Positions 27,774 to 37,779 of a DNA stretch of 64,000 nucleotides are shown here, piece after piece (within the stretch, counting starts at the first letter, position 1; each line of letters begins with the position of its first letter). A model generated the notes under the pieces. The model saw nothing but the letters and a program-made list of their open reading frames with translations, did no database searches and was not told where the DNA came from. The DNA is from Phycisphaerales bacterium (lineage in GTDB: Bacteria; Planctomycetota; Phycisphaerae; Phycisphaerales; UBA1924), in NCBI GenBank assembly GCA_019744815.1, contig JAIEUA010000009.1, positions 122,003-186,002 of the forward strand, given 5' to 3'. The translations under genes were made by a program, and so were the position numbers.

Positions 27774-29774
27774 ATGCCAAGTCCGTCCATGAATCATCTG
27801 CTCGCGCCGATCGTGCTGTCGATCCTGGCGCTGTGGAGCTTCGCTGAGCCCGCGGCCGCACAGTCCGTCCGTGGACCGCTGGTGCAGTGGGGCAACGCGT
27901 TCAACGGACAAGGCAACAACCAGCCCGCTCTGGCCGGGCCGTTCACGGCCATCTCGGCAGGGAACACCCACTCGCTGGCCCTGCGTGCCGACGGCTCGCT
28001 GGTCCAGTGGGGAGATACCAGCAACAATCAGGCCGTCGGCCAGCCCGCGCTGGCCGGGCCATACGCGGCCATTGCGGCGGGTTCCTTCCACTCGCTGGCC
28101 CTGCGCGCCGACGGCTCGCTGGTCCAGTGGGGCGGTACGAGCTTCGGACAAGCCCTCGCGCAGCCCGCGCCGGCCGGGCCGTACACGGCCGTTGCTGCGG
28201 GGAACAGTCACTCGCTGGCGCTGGGTGCCAACGGCTGGCTGGTGCAGTGGGGTGGTACGGGTGCCGGACAACTCAACAACCAGCCCCCGCTGAACGCGGG
28301 CTACGTGGCCATCGCGGCGGGAGGCGCCCATTCGCTGGCTCTGCGTGCTGACGGCTCGCTGGTCCAGTGGGGAAGTACGAGCGCCGGACAAACCAACAAC
28401 CAGCCTTCGCTGGCTGGGCCTTATGTGGCGATCGCGGCAGGCGCCTATCACTCGCTGGCCCTGCGTGCCGACGGCTCGCTGGTGCAGTGGGGCGACACGA
28501 GCGCTGGACAAACCAACAACCAGCCTTCGCTGACTGGGCCGTATGTGGCGATCGCGGCAGGCATCTATCACTCGCTGGCCTTGCGTGCCGACGGCTCGCT
28601 GGTGCAGTGGGGCGACACAAACTATGGTCAAGCGAACAATCAGCCCGCGCCGGCAGGCCCGTATTCGGCCATAGCCTGCGGCGCAACGCACAACCTGGCG
28701 ATCGCGGGCCCGCCGGCGCTGGTGACCTTCACCTATCAGGGCGTTCTGGCCGGTGCGAGCGGGCCGGTCGATCTGCGGTTCAAGGTCTACGACACGCCCA
28801 ACGCGGGCACGGCGATCGCCTCGTCGGCCGTGAGCGGTATCACGCCCGGTGCCGGCGGCGTGGTGACGGCGTCGGTGATCTTCAGATCCGTCGACTTCTC
28901 GGGGCCGAGGTGGCTGGAGGTGGCCGTCGCGCCGGCGGGCTCGGGCACGTTCACCACGCTCACGCCGCGGCAGCCGATCAACCAAGCCCCCCGCGCCAAC
29001 TACGCCGACCGCGCCGGTGCCGTTCCCTGGTCCGGCATCAGCAATGTCCCACCAAGCGTGAGCAACGCCTTCAGCCCCTGGAACGCCGGACCGGAAGACT
29101 CGATCAACTACCTGGCCGGCAAGGTCGGCATCGCGACGACCACGCCGGCGCTCCGGCTGGATGTGAACGGACGGATACGGCTGCTGGGGCCGCTTCAGAC
29201 TTCTTCCACACCCACACCCACGACCGACTTGGGCCTGTACAGCGCGACCGAGGGCAACTGGCTGCGGCTTGTCAGCAATAACGCGTCCATTCAGTTCTAC
29301 ACAAACTACAGCGATGGATCGGGGGCCACCAACGGCACGGCGGCGATGACCGTGGCCGCCAACGGCAACGTCGGCATCGGAAACAGCGGCCCGACTCAAC
29401 GGCTCACCGTGAACGGCAACGTGCTCGCCAACAACGTGGCGGTGCCGTCGAGCATCCGGTTCAAGGACCATGTCTCGACGATGGATGATGCGCTCGAGTC
29501 GCTGATGAAGCTCGAGGGCGTGCGGTTTGATTGGAAGCCGGACTGGGCGAAGCAGCGGCCCGGTCGCGAGCACGACATTGGGTTTGTGGCCGAGGACGTG
29601 GCGAAGGTCTTCCCGGAGGTCGTGTTCTACGACGACGACGGGAACGTCACTGGCATGGATTACTCGCGGCTGACGGCGGTGGCGGTGCAGGCCATCAAGC
29701 AGCTCAAGTCCGAGAACGACGACCTCAAGGCCCGACTCGAACGTCTCGAACGCGCGATCGGCACATCACGCTGA
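27774..29774 (+). CDS. Secreted RCC1-like propeller / S74 tail-fibre-type protein
   Basis: 666 residues. Signal peptide 1-29. Seven consecutive 40-residue RCC1/BLIP-II-like repeats (about 36-313) of the pattern SLVQWGDTSxxQxxxQP, AGPY, AIAAG, HSLALRADG. Then the FTYQG module (about 317-405) seen across the array, a linker with VPWSGI and FSPW, and from S559 an S74 chaperone-of-endosialidase domain (SSIRFKDHV to GMDYSRLTAVAVQAI) ending in a short coiled coil. In tail-spike proteins this domain trimerises the fibre and cleaves itself off. Here the usual Ser-Asp at the cut site is Ser-Ser. The start has AGGAG eight bases upstream. Surface or extracellular location is inferred. Confidence 0.85.
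   Translation: MPSPSMNHLLAPIVLSILALWSFAEPAAAQSVRGPLVQWGNAFNGQGNNQPALAGPFTAISAGNTHSLALRADGSLVQWGDTSNNQAVGQPALAGPYAAIAAGSFHSLALRADGSLVQWGGTSFGQALAQPAPAGPYTAVAAGNSHSLALGANGWLVQWGGTGAGQLNNQPPLNAGYVAIAAGGAHSLALRADGSLVQWGSTSAGQTNNQPSLAGPYVAIAAGAYHSLALRADGSLVQWGDTSAGQTNNQPSLTGPYVAIAAGIYHSLALRADGSLVQWGDTNYGQANNQPAPAGPYSAIACGATHNLAIAGPPALVTFTYQGVLAGASGPVDLRFKVYDTPNAGTAIASSAVSGITPGAGGVVTASVIFRSVDFSGPRWLEVAVAPAGSGTFTTLTPRQPINQAPRANYADRAGAVPWSGISNVPPSVSNAFSPWNAGPEDSINYLAGKVGIATTTPALRLDVNGRIRLLGPLQTSSTPTPTTDLGLYSATEGNWLRLVSNNASIQFYTNYSDGSGATNGTAAMTVAANGNVGIGNSGPTQRLTVNGNVLANNVAVPSSIRFKDHVSTMDDALESLMKLEGVRFDWKPDWAKQRPGREHDIGFVAEDVAKVFPEVVFYDDDGNVTGMDYSRLTAVAVQAIKQLKSENDDLKARLERLERAIGTSR
27879..28718 (+). 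repeat. Seven tandem 120-base repeats (propeller blades)
   Basis: In-frame repeats start at 27879, 27999, 28119, 28239, 28359, 28479 and 28599, with an exact 120-base period. Each codes one 40-residue blade opening with LVQWG. Copies 5 and 6 are nearly identical at the nucleotide level. Confidence 0.9.
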
Positions 29775-30162
29775 GGGCGGCAGGGCGGGTCTCACATAAG
29801 GCAAAGTGAGATAGGTTGAGTCTTGCCCGATTCGTCGATCACTGCGACGGCACTTGCAGGTTCCATTAGACTACCACCGCTGGCGTGTCCCCCAAAAGAC
29901 AGCTATGAGTACTCGTGCGTTTCTGGCCCTGGCCTTGCTGCTCACACTCTGCGTTCGTGCCGAGCTGCCGGTGATTCTCTCACCGGTTTCAGGTCCGGCT
30001 GCGCCGTGTGACGATCGGTGGGTGCCCGGTGTGCGGCTCGCCACGATCACGAGCACCGCCTCATCGGCGCAAGGTTCAAGGCCCGCCCCGGTTGACGCCG
30101 CGCGGGGCCGCTTCGGTGGTCGTTGTCAGGGCTCCGCCGCCTGGCGGTACAAGGGATAAGAC
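29775..30162 (+). other. Spacer in the S74 array with possible gene remnant
   Basis: A 388-base gap. An ORF from ATG 29905 to 30159 begins with a signal-peptide-like stretch (MSTRAFLALALLLTLCVRAE), reminiscent of the remnant at 27348, and then loses protein-like character. It is probably the decayed start of another array member or leader sequence of the next gene. Confidence 0.4.
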
Positions 30163-32256
30163 ATGGTCGCTCAACGTGGACGTTGGCACGCTTTGTTCGT
30201 GGGTCTGCTCGCGGGGTTGGCGACCGTGTCGGCGAGGCCGGCCCAGGCGCAGGGCGGCGTGTTGGTGCAGTGGGGAAACCCGTCCCAAGGTCAGACGAAC
30301 AACGCGCCTCCACCAGCCGGGCCGTACCGTGCCGTTGCGGCGGGTGGGAGCCAAAGCCTCGCGCTCCGAGCAGACGGGTCGCTGGTGCAATGGGGCGACA
30401 CCTCCTTGGGCCAGGCGGACAACCGGCCGCCTTCCTCCGGACCCTACACCGCCATTGCCGCGGGTCCGATCCATAGTCTCGCGCTGCGGGCGGATGGCTC
30501 GTTGGTCCAGTGGGGCAACACACAGAACAATCGAACGGCCAACGCTCCGTCGGTGGCCGGGCCTTACATCGCCATCGCGGCCGGCGAATCGCACAGCCTG
30601 GCGCTGCGGGCGGATGGCTCGCTCGTCCAGTGGGGAAACACCGCGCAGGGGCAGGCCAACAACGCCCCGCCCGCCGCCGGGCCGTACATCGCGATCGCCG
30701 CGGGCGGCGTCCACAGCCTCGCGCTGAAGGCCGACGGCTCGTTGGTGCAGTGGGGGAACAACCAGTTCGGCCAAGAGGACAACCAGCCGCCCACGACCGG
30801 GCCGTTCATCGCGATCGCCGCGGGCTCGGGCCACAGCCTGGCGCTGCGGGCGGATGGGTCTCTGGTGCAATGGGGTCCAACCGGATTCGGGGAGGACATC
30901 AACATGCCGCCCCTCGCCGGACCGTACATTGCGATCTCCGCGAGCTTCGCCACGAGCTTGGCGCTGCGGGCGGATCGCTCGCTGGTGCAGTGGGGGCGCA
31001 CCTTCGAGTTCCAGGCCAACGGCGCTCCATCCCCGGCCGGACCCTACTTCGCCATCGCGGCTGGGTCGTCTCACAACCTCGCGCTCCTCGGTCCACCGCC
31101 CGGCTCGGTCAGCTTCACGTACCAAGGAGTACTCAAGGGTCAGAACGGGCCGGTGGATATGCGCTTCACGCTCTTCTCCGCCCCCAGCGGCGGTGCACCG
31201 GTCGGCGCGGTCACGCAGGTCGCTGGGATCACAACGGATCCGCAGGGCGTCTTCACGGCGCTGGTGCAGCCCGGGACGATCGACGCGTCGCGCCCGCTGT
31301 GGATCGAGGTCGGTGTGGCGCCCGCCGGGTCGGGAGTGTTCACGACGTTGACCCCGCGGCAGCCCCTCACGGCGGCGCCGGTCGCGTCCGTTGCGCACAC
31401 GGCCGGCACGGCTCTGACCGCCACGAGCGCCTCGTCGGTGCCCTGGTCCGGAATCACGGGCGTGCCGGTGAGCGTCAGCAACCCGTTCTCGCCGTGGGTC
31501 GCCGGCGCCGGCAACTCCATTTCCTACACGGCCGGCAACGTCGGCATCGGCACGACCAGCCCCGTGACCAAGCTGCATATCCAGGGCGATCTCAATACGG
31601 TGAACGTTTCGCCGCTCATCAGCACCCTTTCGCTCATCGACAGCCGATCGGGCGGCTACTTCCAGTTCATGTCCGACACGGGCTCCGAGACCGGGTTGAT
31701 CTTCGGCCGCTCCAACTTCGGCCCCGTCGAGTCGGGCATCATCTACAACAACCCCGCGTCACCCGGTGGCTTGCAGTTCCGCACCGGCAACAACATCGCC
31801 AGGATGACCATCAACAGCGCCGGCAACGTCGGCATCGGAACCGATACTCCGGCCCAGCGCCTCACCGTCGTGGGGAACATCCAGGCCTCGGGCACGATCA
31901 CGCCGTCGAGCGTTCGCTTGAAGGACCACATCGCGCCGATGAGCGACGCGATGGAGAAGTTGTTGCAACTCGAAGGTGTGCGATTCGACTGGAAGCCCGA
32001 GCAGGCCAAGGAACGCGGCGGGCGGGTGCATGATCTGGGGTTCGTCGCGGAGGAAGTCGCCAAGGTCTTCCCCGAGGTGGTCTTTCGAGACGCTGAGGGC
32101 AACGTCACCGGCATGGACTACTCGCGGCTGACGGCGGTCGCGGTGCAGGCGATCAAGCAGCTCAAGGCAGACCAGCAACGGGAAGTGCGTTCGCTTCGTG
32201 AAGAGAATGTGGAGCTGCGGGCGCGGCTGGAGCGGCTAGAAGCCAAGATCAAATAA
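30163..32256 (+). CDS. Secreted RCC1-like propeller / S74 tail-fibre-type protein
   Basis: 697 residues; second propeller-bearing member. Signal peptide about 1-30 (ending ARPAQAQ). Seven 40-residue RCC1-like repeats start at residue 34 (120-base DNA period from 30262 to about 31095). The FTYQG module follows at about 315, then the VPWSGI/FSPW linker, GNVGIG-type turns, and an S74 domain from S582 (SSVRLKDHI) with a C-terminal coiled coil. As in the 27774 protein the residue after the putative nucleophilic serine is Ser, not Asp. Blade sequences differ from those of 27774 mainly in loop residues. The next gene starts 14 bases after its stop, so the two are probably co-transcribed. Confidence 0.85.
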   Translation: MVAQRGRWHALFVGLLAGLATVSARPAQAQGGVLVQWGNPSQGQTNNAPPPAGPYRAVAAGGSQSLALRADGSLVQWGDTSLGQADNRPPSSGPYTAIAAGPIHSLALRADGSLVQWGNTQNNRTANAPSVAGPYIAIAAGESHSLALRADGSLVQWGNTAQGQANNAPPAAGPYIAIAAGGVHSLALKADGSLVQWGNNQFGQEDNQPPTTGPFIAIAAGSGHSLALRADGSLVQWGPTGFGEDINMPPLAGPYIAISASFATSLALRADRSLVQWGRTFEFQANGAPSPAGPYFAIAAGSSHNLALLGPPPGSVSFTYQGVLKGQNGPVDMRFTLFSAPSGGAPVGAVTQVAGITTDPQGVFTALVQPGTIDASRPLWIEVGVAPAGSGVFTTLTPRQPLTAAPVASVAHTAGTALTATSASSVPWSGITGVPVSVSNPFSPWVAGAGNSISYTAGNVGIGTTSPVTKLHIQGDLNTVNVSPLISTLSLIDSRSGGYFQFMSDTGSETGLIFGRSNFGPVESGIIYNNPASPGGLQFRTGNNIARMTINSAGNVGIGTDTPAQRLTVVGNIQASGTITPSSVRLKDHIAPMSDAMEKLLQLEGVRFDWKPEQAKERGGRVHDLGFVAEEVAKVFPEVVFRDAEGNVTGMDYSRLTAVAVQAIKQLKADQQREVRSLREENVELRARLERLEAKIK
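30262..31095 (+). repeat. Seven tandem 120-base repeats (propeller blades)
   Basis: The period is 120 bases, each copy opening with a (C/T)TGGT(G/C)CA(G/A)TGG core that encodes LVQWG. There are seven copies, as in the other two propeller genes. Confidence 0.88.
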
Positions 32257-32270
32257 GTGCGAGGTATGGC

Positions 32271-33863
32271 ATGATGAAGCGTGTGTTGAGCGTGATCGGG
32301 ATGTGCGGCGTGCTGGCGATGGGCGCGGCGGCGCAGTCGTCGACGGTCTTTACCTACCAGGGACGGCTGGAGTCGGCGGGCAGCGGCGTCAGCGGGACGG
32401 CGGACCTGAAATTTCGGCTCTATGCCCAATCCGCCGGCGGGGCGTCGGTCGGCGCGGAGCTCGTCAAGAACAGCGTCGCGGTGGACGCGGGGGTCTTCTC
32501 GACCGATCTCGACTTCGGCGACGCGGCGTTCCTGCCGGGCACGGCGCGATGGCTGGAGATCGACGTGCGCTCGCCGTCGGGAAGCGGCGGGTTCACCACC
32601 TTGGGCACGCGGGTGCCGGTGAATCCCACGCCCTTGGCGCAGGGCCTCGCGGGCGCGACAATCACCCGGGCCGGGCCCGCGAGCGTGGATCAGAATCAGT
32701 ACGACAACCAGTTCAACGGCATCCTGCCGCTGCGGCTGGATCTCACTCCGATCTGGCAGTCCTTCACCGCCGGGCGCGGCGGCACGCTCACGCAGGTCGA
32801 TCTCAACGGCTACGGCCTTGTGAGCGGGACGGGCGACAAGCCGATCACAGTGCGCATCCGCGCCGGCGTGGGGACCGGTGGGGCGCTTCTAGGCACCGGA
32901 ACGGCGATGGTGCGGCAGGGCCAGAGCACGATCATCCCGGTCTCGTTCAGCGGGATCTCCGTGGTCTCGGGCGAGACGTACACGATCGACCCGACCGGCC
33001 CGATCTTCATCATGGGCGCCCAAACCAACATTCCCGGGGCGCAGGCCGGCCCGCCGGATTATCGCATCGCCTTCCGCACATGGGTCGCGCCCGAGGCGAC
33101 CATCAGCCTCAAGGCGCTGCGGGCCGGGCTCGCCGACACGGCGCGGAGCGTGGATTGGGCGAACATCGGCAACGTGCCCGCCAACGTGCTCGCCGCGTAC
33201 TGGCAGAGCGCGACCGGCGGCATCACCTATCCAAATCGCGTCGGCATTGGCACGGCGTCGCCGGCGACCAGCCTGCACATCAAGGGCGAGGCGGGGATGC
33301 TGAACCTCGAAGGTCAAACGCACGCCTACGTGCAGTTCTACCCGCAGGGGACCGGCGTCGGACGCCGCGCGTACATCGGCATCCCCGGTGCGGGCAGCAA
33401 CGGCTTCACGGTGGCGAACGAAGTGAGCGGCGGCACGCTGGCCCTCATCGGCTCGAACGTACAGATCATCGGCAACTTCATCAACAACTCCGACGCCCGC
33501 GACAAGCACAACGTGCGCGATATCGACGACGCGTTGTCGTTGGTGGAGCGCCTCCGCGGCGTGCGCTTCGAATGGAATGAGATCGACGGCTTGCCGCTGC
33601 CCAAGGGAGAGCAGGTCGGCTTCCTCGCGCAGGAAGTCGAGCGGGTCGCGCCCGAGCTGGTGGCGACCGGCAGCAACGGGCACAAGGGCGTGTCGTACGT
33701 CAGCATCGTGCCGCTGTTGACCGAGGCGATCAAGCAGCAGAAAGCTCGGTTCGACGCGGAGATCACCAAGCGTGATGCGGAAGCGGCGGCGAAGCAGCGG
33801 GAGATTGATGATCTCAAGGCGCGTCTCGAACGTCTCGAGCGGGCGATGAACGTCGCTCGCTGA
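32271..33863 (+). CDS. Secreted S74 tail-fibre-type protein
   Basis: 530 residues. Signal peptide about 1-22 (MMKRVLSVIGMCGVLAMGAA). The FTYQG module starts directly afterwards, with the typical RWLEIDV and PVNPTPLAQGLA. A beta-sandwich-like domain follows (from IWQSFTAGRGGTLTQVDL to PTGPIFIMG), then the GITYPNRVGIGT linker, and an S74 domain from S407 (SDARDKHNV) with Ser-Asp and the downstream Lys intact, ending in a coiled coil. It lacks a propeller. It starts 14 bases after the previous gene. MMK gives two possible starts three bases apart. Confidence 0.82.
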   Translation: MMKRVLSVIGMCGVLAMGAAAQSSTVFTYQGRLESAGSGVSGTADLKFRLYAQSAGGASVGAELVKNSVAVDAGVFSTDLDFGDAAFLPGTARWLEIDVRSPSGSGGFTTLGTRVPVNPTPLAQGLAGATITRAGPASVDQNQYDNQFNGILPLRLDLTPIWQSFTAGRGGTLTQVDLNGYGLVSGTGDKPITVRIRAGVGTGGALLGTGTAMVRQGQSTIIPVSFSGISVVSGETYTIDPTGPIFIMGAQTNIPGAQAGPPDYRIAFRTWVAPEATISLKALRAGLADTARSVDWANIGNVPANVLAAYWQSATGGITYPNRVGIGTASPATSLHIKGEAGMLNLEGQTHAYVQFYPQGTGVGRRAYIGIPGAGSNGFTVANEVSGGTLALIGSNVQIIGNFINNSDARDKHNVRDIDDALSLVERLRGVRFEWNEIDGLPLPKGEQVGFLAQEVERVAPELVATGSNGHKGVSYVSIVPLLTEAIKQQKARFDAEITKRDAEAAAKQREIDDLKARLERLERAMNVAR

Positions 33864-34132
33864 GTTTGTGTGGGCGTGGCGTCCGATAATCGCTGGGAGC
33901 ACTTGGAAGCGAGTTGGAGCGACCTGGGAACTCGGGACGTGCATGGGCGCTTTGTTGTGAGCGCTCTTGCATCTTGCGTTCAGGCGATCTCAGAGTATCG
34001 TTGATGTGGTCGCGGGTTGAACGCTTCGGCACTCGAACTCAACGTCCGAGTCGAGATGTCGTTCGCGGTTCACCGCGTCGTCGCCCTTTGCATCTTCGTT
34101 CTCAGGTCCGCACCCGCATCCCGGAGTATCCA

Positions 34133-35692
34133 ATGGCCCGTTCCAGCCGCGTTTCCTTCCCGCTTCTTGGTCTCGTCGCGGCGCTCAGCGCCGGCGGTCC
34201 CGGTGTGATGAACGCCCACGCGCAGACCACCAAGGCGTTTACCTATCAGGGCCAACTGCTGACCGACGGCACTCCGGCCACGGGTTCGTACGACCTGCGC
34301 TTCACGCTGTTCAACGCGGCGATTGACGGTGTCGCCCAGACCGCCGCGATCACGGTCCCGAGCGTCGACGTCACCAAGGGTCTGTTCAGCGTCGAACTGA
34401 ACTTCCCGATTCTGCCGAACGATGGGCGAGCGCTGTTTCTTCAGGTCGAGGCCGCGCCCGCGGGCACGTCCGACTTCGTCGCGCTCTCGCCGCGGACGCG
34501 GCTGGCGGCCGCGCCTTACGCCTCGGGGCTTGCCCTTCCCATTTCCGTGAGCACGCCGGCTTTCTCTGCGTTCAGCATCACCTCGACCTCAAACGGCGGG
34601 ACGGCCATCTTCGGCCAGTGCGACACGGGCTCGAATGCGTGGGGTGTTGCCGGCTTCTCGAGCCAGGGCCGGGCGATCTACGGAAGCTCGAGCTCTGGCT
34701 CGGGCGTGTACGGATCGTCGTCCACGGGCGCCGGAGGGTTTTTCAGCGGCTCGCCCTCGGTCTACGCGAATTGGTCGGGTTCCGGCGTGGGAGTCTTCGC
34801 CGGCAACCTGAACCCCTTCGGCTCGTCGTTGATCGAGACCAATTCTTCGACGACCGGCGTGCCGCACATTTTCTCGGCGGTGAACGGGACCGAGGTCTTC
34901 TCGGTGCGGGGCTCGGGTGACATCTACTCGCGCGGCCTGGACTTCCGGCTCTTCGGGCGAGGTGGCGGCCAGGGCAACAACAACGCGAACGCGCGGGCGG
35001 TGGTCGACGGGGGCTGGGGTGCCAACGCCGTGCTCGGCGGCGGGCTGATCCTGAACTTCGGCAACGACTTTGGACGCACGGTGATCGACAGCACGTTGAC
35101 GGTCAGCCTGCCGGTCACCGTCAACATGCCCGCGAACTTCTCGGGCGGATTGACGGTGCGGGCCGCTGTCGGCAACTCTTCGACCGCGATTTCCTGCATC
35201 GCCACCGACCTCGGGTTCTCGACCTTCAACGTCTCCGCGGCGGGGAGCATGCAGATCAACGGCTCGGCGATCAAGCCGGGCGGGGGACCCTGGTCGGCCA
35301 TCTCCGACGGTCGCCTGAAGAAGGACATCCGTCCCTTGGTCAGCACGCTCGATCGCTTGCTGGCGCTGCGAGGCGTCTCGTTCGAGTTCATTGATCCCGC
35401 TGCTATCCGCGAAACCCCGGGCCCGCACATCGGCTTTGTCGCTCAGGAAGTCGAGACGGTCTTCCCGGCGTGGGTCGATGTCTCTCCCGAGACGGGATAC
35501 CGCTCGGTGGCGCCCAAGGGCTTCGAGGCCCTGACCGTTGAGGCGCTGCGTGATCTGCGGGCTGAGAAGGACCGGCAGATAGCGGCCCTCAAGGCCGAGG
35601 CCGCGCAGCGTGACGCGGAAGCGGCGGCGAAGCAGCGGGAGATCGACGATCTCAAGGCCCGGCTGGAGCGGCTGGAAGCGCGGTTGAAGTAG
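34133..35692 (+). CDS. Secreted S74 tail-fibre-type protein with Gly/Ser-rich middle
   Basis: 519 residues. ATG 34133 has GGAG just upstream and gives a signal peptide ending in NAHAQ; the upstream open frame from 33914 is discarded. The FTYQG module (residues about 34-125) is followed by a Gly/Ser-rich stretch with repeated short phrases (GTAIFGQCDTGSNAWGVAG, GSSSSGSGVYGSSSTGAGG) like the shafts of phage fibres. The S74 domain starts at S391 (SDGRLKKDIRP), with Ser-Asp and Lys present, and ends in a coiled coil. The shaft motif YGSSSSGSGVYG also resembles part of the protein at 47550. Confidence 0.82.
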   Translation: MARSSRVSFPLLGLVAALSAGGPGVMNAHAQTTKAFTYQGQLLTDGTPATGSYDLRFTLFNAAIDGVAQTAAITVPSVDVTKGLFSVELNFPILPNDGRALFLQVEAAPAGTSDFVALSPRTRLAAAPYASGLALPISVSTPAFSAFSITSTSNGGTAIFGQCDTGSNAWGVAGFSSQGRAIYGSSSSGSGVYGSSSTGAGGFFSGSPSVYANWSGSGVGVFAGNLNPFGSSLIETNSSTTGVPHIFSAVNGTEVFSVRGSGDIYSRGLDFRLFGRGGGQGNNNANARAVVDGGWGANAVLGGGLILNFGNDFGRTVIDSTLTVSLPVTVNMPANFSGGLTVRAAVGNSSTAISCIATDLGFSTFNVSAAGSMQINGSAIKPGGGPWSAISDGRLKKDIRPLVSTLDRLLALRGVSFEFIDPAAIRETPGPHIGFVAQEVETVFPAWVDVSPETGYRSVAPKGFEALTVEALRDLRAEKDRQIAALKAEAAQRDAEAAAKQREIDDLKARLERLEARLK

Positions 35693-35777
35693 CCGCGTTC
35701 TTGAGGGGAATGAGGGGCGGCGCAGATGGATTCCGCAAAGGCTGTGGGGTGGGGTGCCCCCAGCGAAGGAATCTGTC

Positions 35778-37511
35778 ATGCAACGTCGATTGCCTGCTAC
35801 GCGTCGTCTCGGTGTCTTGTGGCTCTCGATCGCCGTATTCCAGGCGGTTGCGGAGCCTCTTCCGCCCCTGAAGATCGCGCCCCTGACGATCCCGCCACCG
35901 ACTCCTGATGTGCAGGTCTCGACGGGGGCCGCGTTCGAAGATCGCTCGGCGAGTCGGCTCTATCGCTACGACACGGTGGCGCCAACCAGCGTCATGACGT
36001 CTTCGTATGGTGAGGAGCTCGTCGGCATCCACGGCTTCGACGCGGTCGGCGGCGAGGACACGATCACTTCGATCTCCTGCATGTGGGCGAACGCCAACAA
36101 CGGCGCGACGAGCCGCATTTACATATGGCAGGCAGACAGCACGGGGAACATCCGGACCGCCGTGCCGCTGCTGGTGCAGAACGTGACCGTTCGCAACGCG
36201 AACACGGGCATCTACAACCGGTACCCGCTTTCGACGCCGGTTCGGGTGACCGGACGGTTCTATGTCGGCTACTCGGGCATCGAAGTAGGCTCCGGCCCGT
36301 TGCCGCTGGTTCCGGTGCAGACCGATCCACCGCCGCCCGGTCGGGCGTGGACCGGCTTTGCCAGGGAGGACGCGACCCAGATCACCGCGATCGCGTTAGC
36401 GTTGGACCCTCTTCGGTACTGCTATCCCCTCCGTGCCCATGGGCTGTCGGGTGCGTTCACGTATCAGGGCAAGCTCACCGACAACGGCAGCAATTTCACC
36501 GGCGTCGCCGACGTGACCTTCACGGTGTACGACAGCCTCACGGGTGGATCGACGCGTTCGCCCGGGCTCCAGGTGCTCGGGGTGCCGGTCAACGCTGGCT
36601 TGTTCACGGCGGAGGTGCCGGGTGACCCGGACTGGTTCACGGATGCGGCGGATGCGTATCTGGAGATTCAGGTCAAGCCCGCGGGCAGCGGGGACTACAC
36701 CGCGTTGACCCCGCGGCAGCGGATCACCTCGACGCCCGCGGCCCTGTACGCGACGCACGCCACCTCGGCGGATTCGGCAGCGGTCGCAGATTCTGCGACG
36801 ACGGCGACGACGGCTAGCGTGGCGCAGAGCGTTGCATGGTCGGGCGTCACCGGCGTGCCGGCGAGCGTCTCGGGCGCGTTCTCGCCCTGGACCGCGGCGA
36901 CCGGCGGGATCGCATACGCGGGTGGACGTGTCGGCATCGGGACGAGCGTGCCCGCTTCGGCGTTGCATCTCAGCACCGGCGGGGTGGGCACCGGCTGGCA
37001 GCTTCAACTCACCAATGCCGCTGCCGCGCCGAACTTCGAGACGGGCATGCGGATGTCCGACAGCGGGTTCTTTGAGATCACCAACCGCATCAACGGCTTC
37101 ACCAAGGTGGCGAGGCTCGACAGCAGCGGGGCGTGGACCGCGGCGTCGGACGCGCGGCTGAAGACCGACCTGTCGCCCTTCGGTGATGCGCTCGACGCCG
37201 CACTGCGGCTGCGGCCGGTGCGGTTCAAGTGGATCGGCGACGGGATGGCCGACTTCGGCGTGATCGCGCAGGAGCTTCGTTCCGTTCTGCCCGAGGCCGT
37301 GAGCGGCGATGAGTCGAAGGACAGCCTGACGGTCAATTACTCGAAGCTGTCGGTGGTGGCCATCGGAGCGATTCAGGAGCAGCAGGCGCAGATCAAGGTG
37401 CTCCGAGAGCAGAATGACACGAAGCAGCGCGAGATCGAGGATCTCAAGTCTCGACTCGAGCGCCTGGAGAGGGCCGTGGAGCGGGTCCGGCCCGTCGCGA
37501 CGCGTCCTTGA
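35778..37511 (+). CDS. Secreted S74 tail-fibre-type protein with extra N-terminal domain
   Basis: 577 residues from ATG 35778 (AAGGA upstream). After the signal peptide an N-terminal domain of about 165 residues (FEDRSASRLYRYD to YPLRAHGLSG) is found intact only here; the ORF at 27348 holds its truncated copy. The FTYQG module follows (FTYQGKLTDNG), then a linker rich in Ala/Thr/Ser/Asp, VAWSGVTGVP, FSPW and GGRVGIGT. The S74 domain begins at S457 (SDARLKTDL) with Ser-Asp-x-Arg-x-Lys intact and ends in a coiled coil. The role of the extra domain is not known; it has the feel of a carbohydrate- or metal-binding beta sandwich. Confidence 0.82.
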   Translation: MQRRLPATRRLGVLWLSIAVFQAVAEPLPPLKIAPLTIPPPTPDVQVSTGAAFEDRSASRLYRYDTVAPTSVMTSSYGEELVGIHGFDAVGGEDTITSISCMWANANNGATSRIYIWQADSTGNIRTAVPLLVQNVTVRNANTGIYNRYPLSTPVRVTGRFYVGYSGIEVGSGPLPLVPVQTDPPPPGRAWTGFAREDATQITAIALALDPLRYCYPLRAHGLSGAFTYQGKLTDNGSNFTGVADVTFTVYDSLTGGSTRSPGLQVLGVPVNAGLFTAEVPGDPDWFTDAADAYLEIQVKPAGSGDYTALTPRQRITSTPAALYATHATSADSAAVADSATTATTASVAQSVAWSGVTGVPASVSGAFSPWTAATGGIAYAGGRVGIGTSVPASALHLSTGGVGTGWQLQLTNAAAAPNFETGMRMSDSGFFEITNRINGFTKVARLDSSGAWTAASDARLKTDLSPFGDALDAALRLRPVRFKWIGDGMADFGVIAQELRSVLPEAVSGDESKDSLTVNYSKLSVVAIGAIQEQQAQIKVLREQNDTKQREIEDLKSRLERLERAVERVRPVATRP

Positions 37512-37536
37512 TCGTGAGCCAATCCGAATGCCGATC

Positions 37537-37565
37537 AGCCGCATCATCTTGGTGCGGCTTTGGTT
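37537..37565 (+). terminator. Possible terminator after the S74 gene at 35778
   Basis: Stem AGCCGCA (37537-37543) pairs with TGCGGCT (37553-37559) over a 9-base loop, followed by the T-rich TTGGTTT. It lies 26 bases past the stop. The stem is short, so this is tentative. Confidence 0.4.
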
Positions 37566-37779
37566 TCATCGCGACTTCGGCACGCGATTCCTTGGAGTTC
37601 ACCTTCGCGATGCGGGGCCGAGAACGCTCGCCGGGAGTTTCCCGAGGCGTGGCCGCGGCAGCGTAAACGCCCGCGATCTGGCACGAAAGTTCCGGGGTGC
37701 GTGAGGGAATCGTTCCGCCCCCGACGCATGGTGCGCGCAGCGGACGCGCTCGTCGTCGCTGCACATTGGAGACGCAGCG

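Noticed and set aside
27879..28718. CRISPR-like tandem repeats
   Set aside because: The 120-base period is in frame and codes propeller blades; there are no spacers and no cas genes.
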